From Deltaproteobacteria bacterium (GTDB lineage Bacteria; Desulfobacterota; Desulfobacteria; Desulfobacterales; SURF-15): a DNA stretch of 49,496 nucleotides. A model generated the notes under the pieces. The model saw only the letters and a program-made list of their open reading frames with translations. It made no database searches and had not been told where the DNA came from. The stretch spans positions 1 to 49,496 of the forward strand of contig JAFDFZ010000024.1 of NCBI GenBank assembly GCA_019309565.1, written 5' to 3'. The stretch's first letter is position 1, and each line of letters begins with the position of its first letter. Position numbers and translations under genes: made by a program. Of this stretch, positions 36,437 through 45,869 are shown piece after piece.

Positions 36437-36635
36437 CCAATTGTGAGCGAAGCGAACTAAGTTCAATGATTTTTTATACCACGAATGAAATTCATATCAA
36501 AGGGTTAAAATAAACAGCCAGCATGAAAAACAAAAGTTCACCAGGCTTGATTTAGGCTTCTATTTTTCATATTAAGTACGAATTCCATCCAAACGGTGGG
36601 GTTGGGAAAATCAATTTCATAGAGGCGCATACAGC

Positions 36636-37247
36636 ATGAAATACTCCTTAAGCGGTGTAATCTTAGCCGGAGGTATGAGCAAGCGGTTTTCAGGAAAGGA
36701 AAAAGCACTGCTTACGGTTGGCGAATCGAGAATCATCGATCGTATCTTTGCAATCTTTCAGGAGATTTTTGAAGAAATCATCCTTGTTACCAATAATCCT
36801 CTGTGCTTCCTTGAATGGAATGCAAATATCGTAACAGATATCTTCTCGATACGAAGCGCATTGACGGGAATTCACGCCGGGCTTTTCTACTCAACCTATT
36901 CCCACGCCTTTTTCTGTGCTTGTGATACGCCATTTTTGAAAAAAGAAATCGTCAACTATGTGATTTCATGTGTCACACCGAAGCTGGATGTCATCTTACC
37001 AGCAACATCTGCTGGACTGGAGCCCCTGTGTGCAGTCTATTCTAAAAATATATTACCAGCTATAGAAAAGCATCTATCAACGGGAGATTATAAAATAGCG
37101 CATGCCATCAAAAAATGCCGCATTCACCGTATACCTGAATCTGAGCTAAGATACAGAGATCCGAAGCTTTTGTCCTTTTTTAATGTAAACACCCCTGAAG
37201 ACTTGAAGAAGGCGAAAGAAATTGAATCCAAAATCAAGTACCTTTAA
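36636..37247 (+). CDS. mobA: Molybdenum cofactor guanylyltransferase MobA
   Basis: 203 residues. GVILAGGMSKRFSGKEKALL is the nucleotidyltransferase loop (LAGGxSxRxGxxKA), FFCACDTPFLKKEIV has the metal Asp, and PLCAVYSKNILPAIEKHL is the MobA tail; FNVNTPEDLKKAK closes the protein. It attaches GMP to Mo-molybdopterin to form the bis-MGD cofactor used by DMSO-reductase-family enzymes. Weak ribosome site (GAGGCG). It overlaps the moaE-like gene by 26 bases. Confidence 0.9.
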   Translation: MKYSLSGVILAGGMSKRFSGKEKALLTVGESRIIDRIFAIFQEIFEEIILVTNNPLCFLEWNANIVTDIFSIRSALTGIHAGLFYSTYSHAFFCACDTPFLKKEIVNYVISCVTPKLDVILPATSAGLEPLCAVYSKNILPAIEKHLSTGDYKIAHAIKKCRIHRIPESELRYRDPKLLSFFNVNTPEDLKKAKEIESKIKYL

Positions 37248-37608
37248 AAAACTGAATGAATTTATCGACTGCATTAAATCTCATCCCCTTTACCACGAGG
37301 TCGGAATGATATTGTTTCACAATGGCGTGGTAAGAGCCACCTCCCGCTGTGGTCGCAGGGTATCAGGGCTTCGTGTGCTGGTCGATCATGAAAAACTCAA
37401 GCAGGTAATTGAGTTTCATAAAAGCAGGCCGGGTATCGTGGAAATCCTGGTCAATATAGTGGAAGATAAGGATTTGGCCGTGGGAGAGGATGTAATGCTG
37501 CTTGTGGTTGCCGGTGATATTCGGGAAAATGTTCTCCCGGTTTTAAAAGACACCCTGGAGGCCATCAAAACGACGGCAACCGAAAAGGTGGAATATTATT
37601 TGGATTGA
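37222..37608 (+). CDS. Divergent MoaE-like molybdopterin synthase subunit
   Basis: 128 residues, starting at TTG inside the mobA end; no other in-frame start precedes the conserved region. PLYHEVGMILFHNGVVRATS, GLRVLVDHEKL, and RPGIVEILVNIVEDKDLAVG follow the MoaE fold, and DTLEAIKTTATEKVEYY the C-terminal helix and Lys. The His-Arg pair common in MoaE (SxHR) reads AGDIREN, so it belongs to a divergent subgroup that I recall from Desulfobacterota. MoaE transfers sulfur to precursor Z with MoaD; no moaD is in the window, so the sulfur carrier must be elsewhere or replaced. Confidence 0.75.
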   Translation: MNPKSSTFKKLNEFIDCIKSHPLYHEVGMILFHNGVVRATSRCGRRVSGLRVLVDHEKLKQVIEFHKSRPGIVEILVNIVEDKDLAVGEDVMLLVVAGDIRENVLPVLKDTLEAIKTTATEKVEYYLD

Positions 37609-37772
37609 AGAAGGTTTATTTTAATCAGCAAAGCGGACGTATCTATCTAACATCATGAGCTTTGAAAAAATACGCCACAGTTCCACTTGTCCGGATTGCA
37701 TAAAAGATAGTCTTTTCCCGAGACTAGGCTTGGAAAAAGTGCCCCCTTTAAGGGTAGTTGAAACGAGAACTC

Positions 37773-37810
37773 AGTTGTAAGCGCCTAAAGTGATCTAAAG
37801 TGCTTAAAGC
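37773..37810 (+). repeat. Repeat family C, copy 2
   Basis: After AGTTGTAAG come GCGCCTAAA, GTGATCTAAA and GTGCTTAAA in tandem. The same units occur at 19681-19702 (one fewer) and 49451-49490 (more). It ends 44 bases before moaC. Confidence 0.5.
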
Positions 37811-37853
37811 AAACGCCTACTTGGGCGGTGAACACTTAAAAAAGGACAATCTG

Positions 37854-38354
37854 ATGTCGACATTTAGCCATATTGATGAAAAAGGCAGCGTTAAAATGGT
37901 GGACGTTACCAGCAAGCCGGCAACGGTTCGCATCGCTGCCGCGCAAGCGGTTGTCTGTATGCGAGCCGATACGTTCGACAGGATTCGCGATCAGAAGGTA
38001 ATGAAGGGAAATGTTCTGGAAACAGCCCGAGTCGCCGGAATCATGGCTGCAAAGCGCACCGCAGAACTTATTCCACTGTGCCATCCATTAAATGTCACCC
38101 ATGTACAAATCGATTTTTTCCCGGAGCCGAAAACTCACACCATCCGGGTTGAAGCGACGGTTCGTGTAAAAGACCAAACCGGAGTTGAAATGGAGGCGCT
38201 TACCGCCGCATCCATTGCAGCATTAACAATTTATGATATGTGCAAATCCTATGACCGGGAGATAACAATCTCAAATGTCTGTCTCCTGGCAAAATCGGGG
38301 GGAAAAAGCGGCACATATAAACGCACAGGTTGCCCCGACACCCAGAAATCATGA
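37854..38354 (+). CDS. moaC: Cyclic pyranopterin monophosphate synthase MoaC
   Basis: 166 residues, usual length. [19 protein letters not shown] at the start; [33 protein letters not shown] with the active-site Cys-His; [20 protein letters not shown] with the catalytic Lys region YDREITISN. It forms cyclic pyranopterin from the MoaA product. ATG 37854 is preferred over GTG 37800: AAAAGGA lies eight bases upstream, and the GTG is inside repeat C. The stop overlaps mltA (ATGA). Confidence 0.94.
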   Translation: MSTFSHIDEKGSVKMVDVTSKPATVRIAAAQAVVCMRADTFDRIRDQKVMKGNVLETARVAGIMAAKRTAELIPLCHPLNVTHVQIDFFPEPKTHTIRVEATVRVKDQTGVEMEALTAASIAALTIYDMCKSYDREITISNVCLLAKSGGKSGTYKRTGCPDTQKS

Positions 38355-39571
38355 CCCGATCAAACCGTCTAAGTTCACTTAGAGCTGCGGCTTTTTGCCT
38401 GTGGCTTTTAATGCTGGCATCCGGCTGCACCCCCCTTAGAATGCAGTTAAGCTCAAGTGCGATGATAAAAATTCAGCCTGCGGCATACCCGATATTTGAA
38501 GATTCCATGTCGCTTGATGGATTGCATCATGGTATTGTGCAGAGCCTGTCCTATTTGAAAAGGGTGCCGGAATCTAAAAAGTTTATCTTTGGAAAAGAGG
38601 TCTTCGACACCTCACAGATGATCCATTCGCTGGAAGCGTTTCTTACTTTCCTCTGTAAGAGGCCAACTCTTCAGGCCATACAGGCATACATCAATGAAAA
38701 CTGCTGGGTGTATCAATCCGTTGGGGCGGGAAAACCCGGAAGGGTTTTATTTACGGGTTACTACGAACCGCTGCTTGAGGGTCGGCGGAAAAAAGATGCC
38801 ACCTACCGCTATCCTCTTTATGCGCGTCCGGAAGATCACGTTACCATAAACCTTTCGCTGTTTTCCCCTCAATATAAGGGAATAGCTCTGATCGGTCGAA
38901 TATCAGACCACGAAGTAGTTCCCTATCATGATCGACAAGAAATCGATGAAAAAGGGGTGCTCGAAGGCAAAGCAAAGGTACTGGCCTGGCTGAAAGACCC
39001 TGTGGATCTTTTTTTTCTTCAAATCCAGGGATCTGGAAAGGTATATCTTGATACAGGGCAATTAATGAATGTTCATTATCATACCACAAACGGTCATCCG
39101 TATCGGAGCATCGGTAAGCTGCTGATCGAAGAAGGTAAAATTCCTGCTGAACGAATGTCGATGCAGGCGATTCGAACCTACCTGCGGGATCATCCCACCG
39201 AAGTGGGGCGCATTTTAAACCATAATCCGAGCTACGTATTTTTTAAAACCGAAAAGCAAGGACCCATCGGCTATATGGGAGTCCGATTAACCCCCGGTCG
39301 GTCCCTTGCCCTTGACCGGAGGCTTTTTCCTCCGGCTGCGCTTGTGTTTATTAAGACTAAACAGCCCCTTATCGACGGCTCCGGCAAGATACACCGCTGG
39401 GTCGACTTTACCGGCTTTGCGCTCAACCAGGATACCGGTGGAGCAATCCGGGGACCGGGGCGGGCGGATCTTTTTTGGGGAAACGGTCCTTATGCCGAAA
39501 TAGCAGCAGGCCACATGCAACACGAAGGGCAATTGTATTTCCTCGTGCTAAAACCCAAGCAAAAGAGATAA
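38351..39571 (+). CDS. mltA: Membrane-bound lytic murein transglycosylase A (MltA)
   Basis: 406 residues. Lipobox LMLASGC (about residue 25). The MltA domain has FTGYYEPLLEGRRKKD, DLFFLQIQGSGKVYL, and the 3D (double-psi) end FALNQDTGGAIRGPGRADLFWG, whose Asp residues include the catalytic one. It cuts peptidoglycan with 1,6-anhydro-muropeptide formation, on the periplasmic side of the outer membrane. The start at 38351 overlaps the moaC stop; an upstream ATG at 38330 would lie inside moaC. Confidence 0.93.
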   Translation: MTRSNRLSSLRAAAFCLWLLMLASGCTPLRMQLSSSAMIKIQPAAYPIFEDSMSLDGLHHGIVQSLSYLKRVPESKKFIFGKEVFDTSQMIHSLEAFLTFLCKRPTLQAIQAYINENCWVYQSVGAGKPGRVLFTGYYEPLLEGRRKKDATYRYPLYARPEDHVTINLSLFSPQYKGIALIGRISDHEVVPYHDRQEIDEKGVLEGKAKVLAWLKDPVDLFFLQIQGSGKVYLDTGQLMNVHYHTTNGHPYRSIGKLLIEEGKIPAERMSMQAIRTYLRDHPTEVGRILNHNPSYVFFKTEKQGPIGYMGVRLTPGRSLALDRRLFPPAALVFIKTKQPLIDGSGKIHRWVDFTGFALNQDTGGAIRGPGRADLFWGNGPYAEIAAGHMQHEGQLYFLVLKPKQKR

Positions 39572-39780
39572 AGGACTTGCAAGGCCTCAAGATCAGAACG
39601 ATTCCGTAAAGTGCTTTAAATGGAAATGCGATGATGGGATAGATTGAAAAGCGCTCTTCGATCATAGACAATTGCTGCCGGGGTTTTCAATGACCTTGAC
39701 AGGGTTACGCAAAGGCAGTAAAGATAAACCTTCAGTAAGATTTCAATTTGAAAATAAATCCTTTTATTTAGGAGCCTTAT

Positions 39781-40206
39781 ATGTTTGGCATCGGCATGCC
39801 TGAAATGCTTTTGATTTTAGCCATCGCACTTATTGTGATCGGTCCCAAGAAACTACCCGAGCTTGCAAAATCCCTGGGCAGGGCATTCGGTGAGTTCAAA
39901 AAAGCAACCGCCGAATTGAAAGAATCTTTTGAAATCGATTCGGACCTGGAGGATGTTTCAAGAACATTGGATGACGTAACTGGCGAAATCCAAGAAAGCA
40001 TAGACTCATCCGGCAACGCAACGAACACGGTTTACACCGATCAAGCTGATGCGCAGGACGAAGATGCCTTCCAGAGTTCCTCGGAAGAATCCATAGCGCG
40101 CTCAGAGGAAGAAACGGCGGCGGAGGGCAAATCTGAAACCACGGAAACGGAAATGAAAGCAGATGAGGAAAAGGATACGGAAAAAGATGATCGGCCCGGA
40201 GGATAA
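39781..40206 (+). CDS. tatB: Sec-independent translocase protein TatA/TatB
   Basis: 141 residues. [20 protein letters not shown] + [15 protein letters not shown] is the single helix, hinge and amphipathic helix of the TatA/B family. The Glu at position 8 and the long acidic tail (about 55-141) favour TatB. It lies just before tatC, overlapping it, as expected for TatB-TatC. A separate tatA may be elsewhere. The Tat system exports folded cofactor proteins such as Mo enzymes; the Mo-cofactor genes are immediately upstream. Confidence 0.9.
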   Translation: MFGIGMPEMLLILAIALIVIGPKKLPELAKSLGRAFGEFKKATAELKESFEIDSDLEDVSRTLDDVTGEIQESIDSSGNATNTVYTDQADAQDEDAFQSSSEESIARSEEETAAEGKSETTETEMKADEEKDTEKDDRPGG

Positions 40207-40942
40207 GCTGCCATTCACTGCTCATCTTGAAGAACTCAGAAACCGGCTCATTAAATGCTTTATTGCTGTCGGCATTGGGTTCGTTGTTTCGTTCGGTTTC
40301 AAGGAAAGGCTGTTTGGTATCCTGGTCCAGCCGCTGCTTAAGGTCATGGAAAAGGGTGATACGCTGATATTTACAGGACTTCCGGAAGCGTTTTTCACCT
40401 ATTTGAAGGTGTCGCTTCTTTCCGGAATCATGCTGGCAAGCCCGATGCTTTTCTATCAGTTCTGGATGTTTGTCGCCCCCGGGCTTTATCAAAAAGAAAG
40501 ACGGGTTCTGATCCCCATCGTTATTCTCTCCTCTGTTTTCTTCCTGACCGGCTCGCTTTTCGGATACTTCGTGGTGTTTCCATACGGGTTTAAATTTTTC
40601 CTGGGGTTCGCCACCGAAACTATCAAACCTCTTCCCTCCATGAAGGAATATTTGAGCTTTTCCTCAAAACTGCTGCTTGCCTTTGGTCTGGTGTTCGAAC
40701 TGCCACTGGTTTTAACTTTTCTTGCACGGTTTGGGATCGTAAGCGTGGCATTTTTGAAAAAAAACAGAAAATACGCAATATTATTGTTTTTTGTGGGGGC
40801 AGCGATCCTTACCCCTCCGGATGTGGTAACTCAGATCTTCATGGCCCTTCCGCTCATCGTGCTTTATGAAATCAGTATACTGGGAGCCAAAATTTTCGGA
40901 AAAAAAGCACCGGAAAAAACACCCGAAGAATCGGAAGCTTAA
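40187..40942 (+). CDS. tatC: Sec-independent translocase protein TatC
   Basis: 251 residues with six membrane helices. [17 protein letters not shown] is the conserved N-terminus that binds the twin-arginine signal; [20 protein letters not shown] and [12 protein letters not shown], with [20 protein letters not shown] and [20 protein letters not shown], are further family segments. ATG 40187 is preferred over 40163 (AAGGA upstream, normal length). It overlaps tatB by 20 bases. Confidence 0.95.
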   Translation: MIGPEDKLPFTAHLEELRNRLIKCFIAVGIGFVVSFGFKERLFGILVQPLLKVMEKGDTLIFTGLPEAFFTYLKVSLLSGIMLASPMLFYQFWMFVAPGLYQKERRVLIPIVILSSVFFLTGSLFGYFVVFPYGFKFFLGFATETIKPLPSMKEYLSFSSKLLLAFGLVFELPLVLTFLARFGIVSVAFLKKNRKYAILLFFVGAAILTPPDVVTQIFMALPLIVLYEISILGAKIFGKKAPEKTPEESEA

Positions 40943-41078
40943 CTTTTCTTATGCCACAATGTATTATTTTTACTCGAAAAACAATCAATGTTTGCCGTTG
41001 ACACAAACGATTTCGGCTGGTAGAAACGATTTAAGGTTTGAAACGTTCCAAGCAATGGAAAGGAGGTGAAAAAGGACC

Positions 41079-41576
41079 ATGAACAGGAGCTCATACTGGA
41101 TCATCGGGGTGGTTGTCGGGATTGTCAGCCTCTTTGTTGCGGCCGGAATTTACGCCGGCACAGAAGTGCCGGAGGTGATTAAACTAAAAGAAAAGGCTTA
41201 CAAAAAACATAAATATGCAATCGTAAAATTTTCCCATAAGAAACACCAGGAGGATTACCCTGAAAAATATCCTGAGTTTTTCAGCTCCAAATGCGGGGAG
41301 TGTCATCACGATAAAGACAACAAACCGCTTGTAAATTTAAAACCAGGGGATGAGGTCAAGCGTTGTATCGAATGTCATAAAAAGCCCGCTTATATTACAG
41401 GTAAAAAGGCAAAGGGGCTGTCAAAGAAACAAAAGCGCGAATACCATGCCAATGCCATGCATGATAACTGCAAGGGCTGCCACAAAAAATACAATAAAAA
41501 GTACAAGCTAAAAAGAAAAGATAAGGGATATGCCCCGAACACCTGCAAAACGTGTCATTTAAAAAAGAAGAAATAA
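41079..41576 (+). CDS. Four-haem class III cytochrome c (cytochrome c3 family)
   Basis: 165 residues. A signal anchor or signal peptide (IIGVVVGIVSLFVAAGIYA) is followed by four CxxCH haem sites: CGECH, CIECH, CKGCH, CKTCH, with extra His (FSHKKHQED, YHANAMHDNC) as distal ligands. The body is strongly basic. It is periplasmic and should pass electrons between hydrogenases or formate dehydrogenases and membrane complexes in a sulfate reducer. AAAGGAGGTGA precedes the ATG, with a second AGGA closer. It is followed by a terminator shared with the convergent cbiA. Confidence 0.92.
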   Translation: MNRSSYWIIGVVVGIVSLFVAAGIYAGTEVPEVIKLKEKAYKKHKYAIVKFSHKKHQEDYPEKYPEFFSSKCGECHHDKDNKPLVNLKPGDEVKRCIECHKKPAYITGKKAKGLSKKQKREYHANAMHDNCKGCHKKYNKKYKLKRKDKGYAPNTCKTCHLKKKK

Positions 41577-41600
41577 CGGCGTAATCCGGTAACAAAAAAA

Positions 41601-41631
41601 AATAGGGCGGTCTTTTCAAGATCGCCCTATT
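41601..41631. terminator. Bidirectional Rho-independent terminator
   Basis: Stem AATAGGGCGGTCTT (41601-41614) and AAGATCGCCCTATT (41618-41631), loop TTC, one wobble pair, with an A-tract before and a T-tract after. It ends transcripts of the cytochrome c3 gene (plus) and of the dsr-cbiA operon (minus), whose stop codon lies inside it. Confidence 0.92.
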
Positions 41632-43039
41632 TTTTTGTTTTCATGCGCTCTCTGGCATTGCTAACAATGGCTTCCGACCAAAAAGGGACTCCCAGTGCAT
41701 GCAAATGCGTATACGTTGCAAGCACATTCTTGTACAAAAGGCCGTCTCTTTTTTTCAGGATTCCCATACCCCGTTTCATGACAAACGCAAAATCATCCTC
41801 ATCTCCCCACCAGTCAAGAACGGTGGAATAGTGAAATTCATGTCCTCTGCACTCGATACCCGTCTTAAAGAAGGGATTTTCTTTTTCCACATGGATAACC
41901 GTATATCCATGCCCGCGGGGTCGTTCTGACACGCCGAAAACAATAGGCAGTACATCGGCCATGGGATACACTTTTCCTTTAAGCACCAGCTCGCGGGCCA
42001 GATACATCAGCCCTCCGCATTCAGCATATATGGGCAACCCGCTTGCTGCCAGGGATTTCAATTCAGATCGAAATTCCTTGTTTTCCGCAAGCAGGGTGGC
42101 ATGGGTTTCAGGAAAACCTCCCCCGATATAAAGCGCATCGATTTCAGGCAGAGAGCCGCCCTTAAGAGGACTGAAAAATACCAGCTCCGCCCCCGAAGCA
42201 GTAAGCGCCTCGATATTCTCAGGGTAATAGAACTGGAAGGCCGTATCCCGAATGATACCGATTCGTGGCTTTTGACGGTGCAGGGTCTCTTTCTTCCTGC
42301 CCAATGGCGGACTTAATCTTTTTTCGGCCTTATTTTTAAGGAAAATATCCACAGCCTGCCGGGCAATTTTCTCAATGGCTTGAAGATCAAGGTATTTTTT
42401 CGCTATAAGCGATACCTGCGATATGGACTCTGCTGCCCGTTCATGTTCTACAGCGGGAACCAGACCCATGTGTCGCTCGGGAAAATTTTGTTCGCTCAAC
42501 TTCGGCACCGCTCCCAGGACCGGAATTTTACAATGGTGCTCGATACTTTTTCTTAGAATCGTTTCATGTCGCACGCCGGCAACCCTGTTTAAAATAACCC
42601 CTTTGATTTCAACATCCGGATCGAATCGAATACAACCTTCGACAACGGCTGCCAGGGTTCGAGTCGTCTTGGTGCAATCAAGACACAGGATGACCGGCGT
42701 TTTAAGGAGCTTTGCAAGCTCCGCTGTGCTTGTGGAGCCCTTAATATCGATTCCATCGAAAAGCCCTCTGTTTCCCTCGATGAAAGCAATATCGCAATCT
42801 GTGGAACGATATAAAAAAGATTCGTAGATTCTCTGTGCGGATACAAGGAAGGTGTCCAAATTATAACACGGCCGCCCGGCGGCCAGTGCCAGCCATCCGG
42901 CATCGATATAATCAGGACCTTTTTTAAAGACCGCGATCTTTTTGCACGCCGCTGTCCATGAAGCAATGATCCCTGCAGACAGTATGGTTTTCCCCGCTCC
43001 TCCTCGCAATGCTGCAAGTATCACCCGGGGAAAACTCAT
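41627..43039 (-). CDS. cbiA: Cobyrinate a,c-diamide synthase CbiA / DsrN
   Basis: 470 residues. N-terminal dethiobiotin-synthase-like ATPase (VILAALRGGAGKTILSAGII, FKKGPDYIDAGWL) and C-terminal glutamine amidotransferase domain with GGGFPETHATLLAENKEFRS and IYAECGGLMYLARELV, whose Cys makes the ammonia; the end GHEFHYSTVLDWW matches too. It amidates cobyrinate or sirohaem-type acids. In the dsr operon it is called DsrN and is thought to make the sirohaem amide found in DsrA/B. The stop lies in the shared terminator; dsrD is 55 bp upstream. Confidence 0.93.
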   Translation of the reverse strand: MSFPRVILAALRGGAGKTILSAGIIASWTAACKKIAVFKKGPDYIDAGWLALAAGRPCYNLDTFLVSAQRIYESFLYRSTDCDIAFIEGNRGLFDGIDIKGSTSTAELAKLLKTPVILCLDCTKTTRTLAAVVEGCIRFDPDVEIKGVILNRVAGVRHETILRKSIEHHCKIPVLGAVPKLSEQNFPERHMGLVPAVEHERAAESISQVSLIAKKYLDLQAIEKIARQAVDIFLKNKAEKRLSPPLGRKKETLHRQKPRIGIIRDTAFQFYYPENIEALTASGAELVFFSPLKGGSLPEIDALYIGGGFPETHATLLAENKEFRSELKSLAASGLPIYAECGGLMYLARELVLKGKVYPMADVLPIVFGVSERPRGHGYTVIHVEKENPFFKTGIECRGHEFHYSTVLDWWGDEDDFAFVMKRGMGILKKRDGLLYKNVLATYTHLHALGVPFWSEAIVSNARERMKTKK

Positions 43040-43094
43040 CTATCTTTGCTGAAAGACCGATCAGGCAAACAAACGATACACTGTCATCACGGTA

Positions 43095-43331
43095 TTAGTC
43101 ATGCTCTTCGGCTGCGGCCTGTTTTCCGGCCCCTTTAAGGCCGTATAGAGAGGTGCTGCCGCTTGACCATATCTCCAGAACTTCATCCTCCACAAGCTTG
43201 GTGACCAGTTTTTTGGCCACCCGTGGCTTCTCTCCCAAAATTTTCGCAAGATCGTTAAAGTAAAACTTTGTCTTACCTTTTTTCTTGCCGAGTTCTTCTA
43301 CAATTTTCTTTTTTGCTTCTTCCAGTTCCAT
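43095..43331 (-). CDS. dsrD: DsrD, small winged-helix protein of dissimilatory sulfite reduction
   Basis: 78 residues, usual length. MELEEAKKKIVEELGKKKGK and FYFNDLAKILGE with VAKKLVTKLVEDEVLEIWSS are characteristic. DsrD folds as a winged helix and, by published work, stimulates DsrAB turnover. It follows dsrB after a strong hairpin. AAAGGA lies seven bases before the ATG. Presence of dsrD supports the reductive rather than oxidative type of Dsr pathway. Confidence 0.95.
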   Translation of the reverse strand: MELEEAKKKIVEELGKKKGKTKFYFNDLAKILGEKPRVAKKLVTKLVEDEVLEIWSSGSTSLYGLKGAGKQAAAEEHD

Positions 43332-43355
43332 TATGAGTTTCCTTTGAGTTTAGTT

Positions 43356-43382
43356 GCAGGGAACACCTGCTGTGTTCCCTGC
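43356..43382 (-). promoter_or_regulatory. Intercistronic stem-loop between dsrB and dsrD
   Basis: Perfect 11-bp stem, GCAGGGAACAC and GTGTTCCCTGC, with a five-base loop, ten bases after the dsrB stop. On the dsr strand no U-tract follows, so it is not a usual terminator; it could protect the dsrAB mRNA end or set dsrAB:dsrD levels. Read from the other strand it is followed by TTTTTTT. Confidence 0.75.
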
Positions 43383-43391
43383 GGTCTTTTT

Positions 43392-44540
43392 TTAGAACTT
43401 AAAGTTCGTTGTCTGTCTCCATGTATAATAAGCCGGGTCACGAAAATCGTCAATAAGATGATGAGTAAAATCCAGTTCACACAACTGAAAGAATCGTTCC
43501 CATCCGATGCGTTCGGCCCACTCGCCTAAGCGTTCATATTTGTTGGCATGGGTTGCATAGACATCGATGATTTTCTTAATGGTCTTGGTGGTGGTTTCCC
43601 ATCGTGGCGGTTCATTGGGAATGAAAGCGACCACAACTTTGGAAAATTTCGGCGCGCTGATTCGGTTTGAAACCTTGCCGCCCACCATCAGCACAATTCC
43701 GTCACCTTCCTTATCTGCCAGGGGCATGGAGGGGCACATGGTGTAACAATTTCCGCAGAACATGCAGCGTTCCACTTTTACAGCCACGCTGTTGACCTTT
43801 CTTCCGTCTTCCAGCTCCACCTTTGCAGGCCGGATTGCTGCAGTTGGACACGCGGCTATGGCAAGAGGAATCTCGCACATTTTGTCTAAGTATTCATGGT
43901 CAAGCATGGGAGGCTTTCTGTGATAGCCCAAAATGGCGATATCCGAACAATGAACCGCCCCGCACATGTTCAGACAACATGCCAGGGACACCCTGAGTTT
44001 GGCAGGCATGCGATGCTGTTGAAAATCTTCAAAAAGCACATCCATGGTGGCCTTTACTGGCCCTGAAGCATCCGTTGCAGGCGTATGGCAATGAATCCAT
44101 CCCTGGGTGTGAACGATATTGGTGATGGAAGTCCCTGTGCCGCCGATGGGAAACTTGAAGCTTCCGGCGGCGAACTTGCGGCTTGCCAGATCCTTTTTCA
44201 GGGGCTCAACCTTATCTTTGCTGTCCACCATGAATTCGATGTTGTTTCGCGTTGTCCACCTCACGTATCCGTCACAGTGTTTTTCTGCAATATCGCATAT
44301 TTCCCGAATCATGGATACGCTCATGATGCGGCAGCCGCCGACACGAACGGTATAAACCTCGTCTCCGGTTTCCGAAACATGAACAAGAACCCCGGGCTCT
44401 ATAACTTCGTGATACAGCCATTTCCCTTTGTTGGCTTTAATGATCGGAGGATAAAACTCCTCAAAATATCTTGGACCGATGTCGGTAATTCGATCCTTCA
44501 TCGGTTCGTTCGGATCGTAACCTGATGATATAAATGCCAT
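43392..44540 (-). CDS. dsrB: Dissimilatory (bi)sulfite reductase beta subunit DsrB
   Basis: 382 residues from MAFISSGY, the usual DsrB start; GGGGG lies eight bases upstream, so ATG 44546 is less likely. The sirohaem-[4Fe-4S] ligands are in [16 protein letters not shown], with ACPTAAIRP; the ferredoxin insert is [12 protein letters not shown]. The end [12 protein letters not shown] is typical of reductive-type DsrB. With DsrA it reduces sulfite with electrons from DsrC/MKJOP, the last step of sulfate respiration, in the cytoplasm. dsrA ends 12 bases upstream. Confidence 0.98.
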   Translation of the reverse strand: MAFISSGYDPNEPMKDRITDIGPRYFEEFYPPIIKANKGKWLYHEVIEPGVLVHVSETGDEVYTVRVGGCRIMSVSMIREICDIAEKHCDGYVRWTTRNNIEFMVDSKDKVEPLKKDLASRKFAAGSFKFPIGGTGTSITNIVHTQGWIHCHTPATDASGPVKATMDVLFEDFQQHRMPAKLRVSLACCLNMCGAVHCSDIAILGYHRKPPMLDHEYLDKMCEIPLAIAACPTAAIRPAKVELEDGRKVNSVAVKVERCMFCGNCYTMCPSMPLADKEGDGIVLMVGGKVSNRISAPKFSKVVVAFIPNEPPRWETTTKTIKKIIDVYATHANKYERLGEWAERIGWERFFQLCELDFTHHLIDDFRDPAYYTWRQTTNFKF

Positions 44541-44552
44541 GATCATATCCCC

Positions 44553-45866
44553 CTATCTCTGATGGTATTTTCTAAATTCTTTGATGTCTCGCTCAAAACC
44601 GCCCGGCACCTCATCTTCTTTCCAGAAGATGTACGGATTGTGCCGCGGTTCCTGAACGTGTTGCGGTATGGGGTCGATTCCGGTCACCTCAAGCAGTTTC
44701 TGGAACCCCTGTCGTTTGATCAGCTCCCCGAGACGTTCACGGTTTTTTCCTTCTTCCATCCACCAGTCCCAGATTTTCTCGATCAGCTCCTTGATCTCGT
44801 CATACGGCTCCTCCACCTTGATGAATGGAACCAGCAGGGAACTCATCTGGGCCCCATCTAGTATGGGAGCCTTTGCACCCACCAAAATAGAGCAGCCCCG
44901 ATCTTCTCCGATTCTCAATGCCCTTGGCATGACATTAATGCAGTGCATGCAACGGGTGCATTCCTTGTCTTCAATCATAAGTTTTTTGTCTTCCATCCAC
45001 ATGCACTTCGTTGGGCATAATTCAATTACTTCTTTATGGATATCAAACGGCCCCCAGTCCCGGCCGTTGTGATCGTTTGCATTGGGATTCAACTCGCCGC
45101 CTATATATGCCTGAACCGCCTCCTGATCGATGCGGATGTTATCCCTCCAGGTACCGATAAAAGACATGTCCGCCCTGGCGATGGAAGCAACACATCCATT
45201 GGGGCAGCCGTCGAATTTAAACTTGAATTTATAGGGAAATGCCGGACGGTGAAGCTCATCCTGATATTCCATGGTAAGATTGTAGCAAAGGGCCTGGGTG
45301 TCGTAACAGGCATACTCGCACCTGGCCTGACCGATACAGTCTGAAGGTGTACGCAGGTTGGAGCCCGATCCCCCCAGATCCTGTTTGAGATTATGGGTCA
45401 TTTCATAAAAGATCTCTTCCAGTTGCGGTGTCGTGGTTCCAAGCAAGATGATATCTCCGGTAGATCCGTGCATGTTGGTGATGCCGCTGCCCCTGAATTC
45501 CCACAGATCACAAATCTTCCTCAAGTATTCGGTTTTATAAAACTTGCCGGCGGGCTGATTGACTCGCAGAGTATGAAAATGTGCCACCCCTGGGAGCATT
45601 TCAGGCTGGTCGCAATATCTTCCGATAACACCACCGCCGTAACCGAATACACCGACGATACCACCATGTTTCCAGTGCGTCCTTCCGTGCTTATAAGACA
45701 ACTCAAGCACCCCCAGGATGTCTTCCACCACATCCTGAGGAATCTGGAATTCAACACCCCTTTCGTTTTTTGCCCGTGACTCGGCTTCAGCCTTTAGATC
45801 AGACACAAAGCTCGGCCATGGGCCCGACTCGAGTTGGTCCAGCATAGGGGTTTTATGCTTTGCCAT
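44553..45866 (-). CDS. dsrA: Dissimilatory (bi)sulfite reductase alpha subunit DsrA
   Basis: 437 residues, full length. Sirohaem and cluster ligands lie in SDCIGQARCEYACYDTQALC and FDGCPNGCVASIARADMSFI; the ferredoxin domain begins at ELCPTKCMW and has ECTRCMHCINVMPRALRIG. Segments such as LGGSGSNLRTPSDCIG and the THWKHGGIVGVFGYGGGVIG region are widely used for dsrA typing. It carries substrate-binding and electron-entry parts of the alpha2beta2 reductase. GGAGG lies nine bases before ATG 45866. First gene of the dsrABD-cbiA run; its leader is described separately. Confidence 0.98.
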   Translation of the reverse strand: MAKHKTPMLDQLESGPWPSFVSDLKAEAESRAKNERGVEFQIPQDVVEDILGVLELSYKHGRTHWKHGGIVGVFGYGGGVIGRYCDQPEMLPGVAHFHTLRVNQPAGKFYKTEYLRKICDLWEFRGSGITNMHGSTGDIILLGTTTPQLEEIFYEMTHNLKQDLGGSGSNLRTPSDCIGQARCEYACYDTQALCYNLTMEYQDELHRPAFPYKFKFKFDGCPNGCVASIARADMSFIGTWRDNIRIDQEAVQAYIGGELNPNANDHNGRDWGPFDIHKEVIELCPTKCMWMEDKKLMIEDKECTRCMHCINVMPRALRIGEDRGCSILVGAKAPILDGAQMSSLLVPFIKVEEPYDEIKELIEKIWDWWMEEGKNRERLGELIKRQGFQKLLEVTGIDPIPQHVQEPRHNPYIFWKEDEVPGGFERDIKEFRKYHQR

Positions 45867-45869
45867 TTT

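Larger units (their letters stand above)
36157..36635. other. Intergenic stretch between divergent pyrR and mobA
   Basis: 479 bp. Holds repeat B copy 2 and a GC-rich hairpin (both listed separately). The last 150 bp before mobA are AT-rich and should contain its promoter. No gene seen. Confidence 0.6.

Noticed and set aside
37655..37780. A 41-codon frame with a CPDC motif between the moaE-like gene and moaC
   Set aside because: No ribosome binding site, and its end runs into repeat C. It may be chance; conservation would be needed.
43536..43555. GGCATGGG-TTGCAT looking like a -24/-12 sigma-54 promoter within dsrB
   Set aside because: Distance between the GG and GC elements is too short and it lies inside a coding region.
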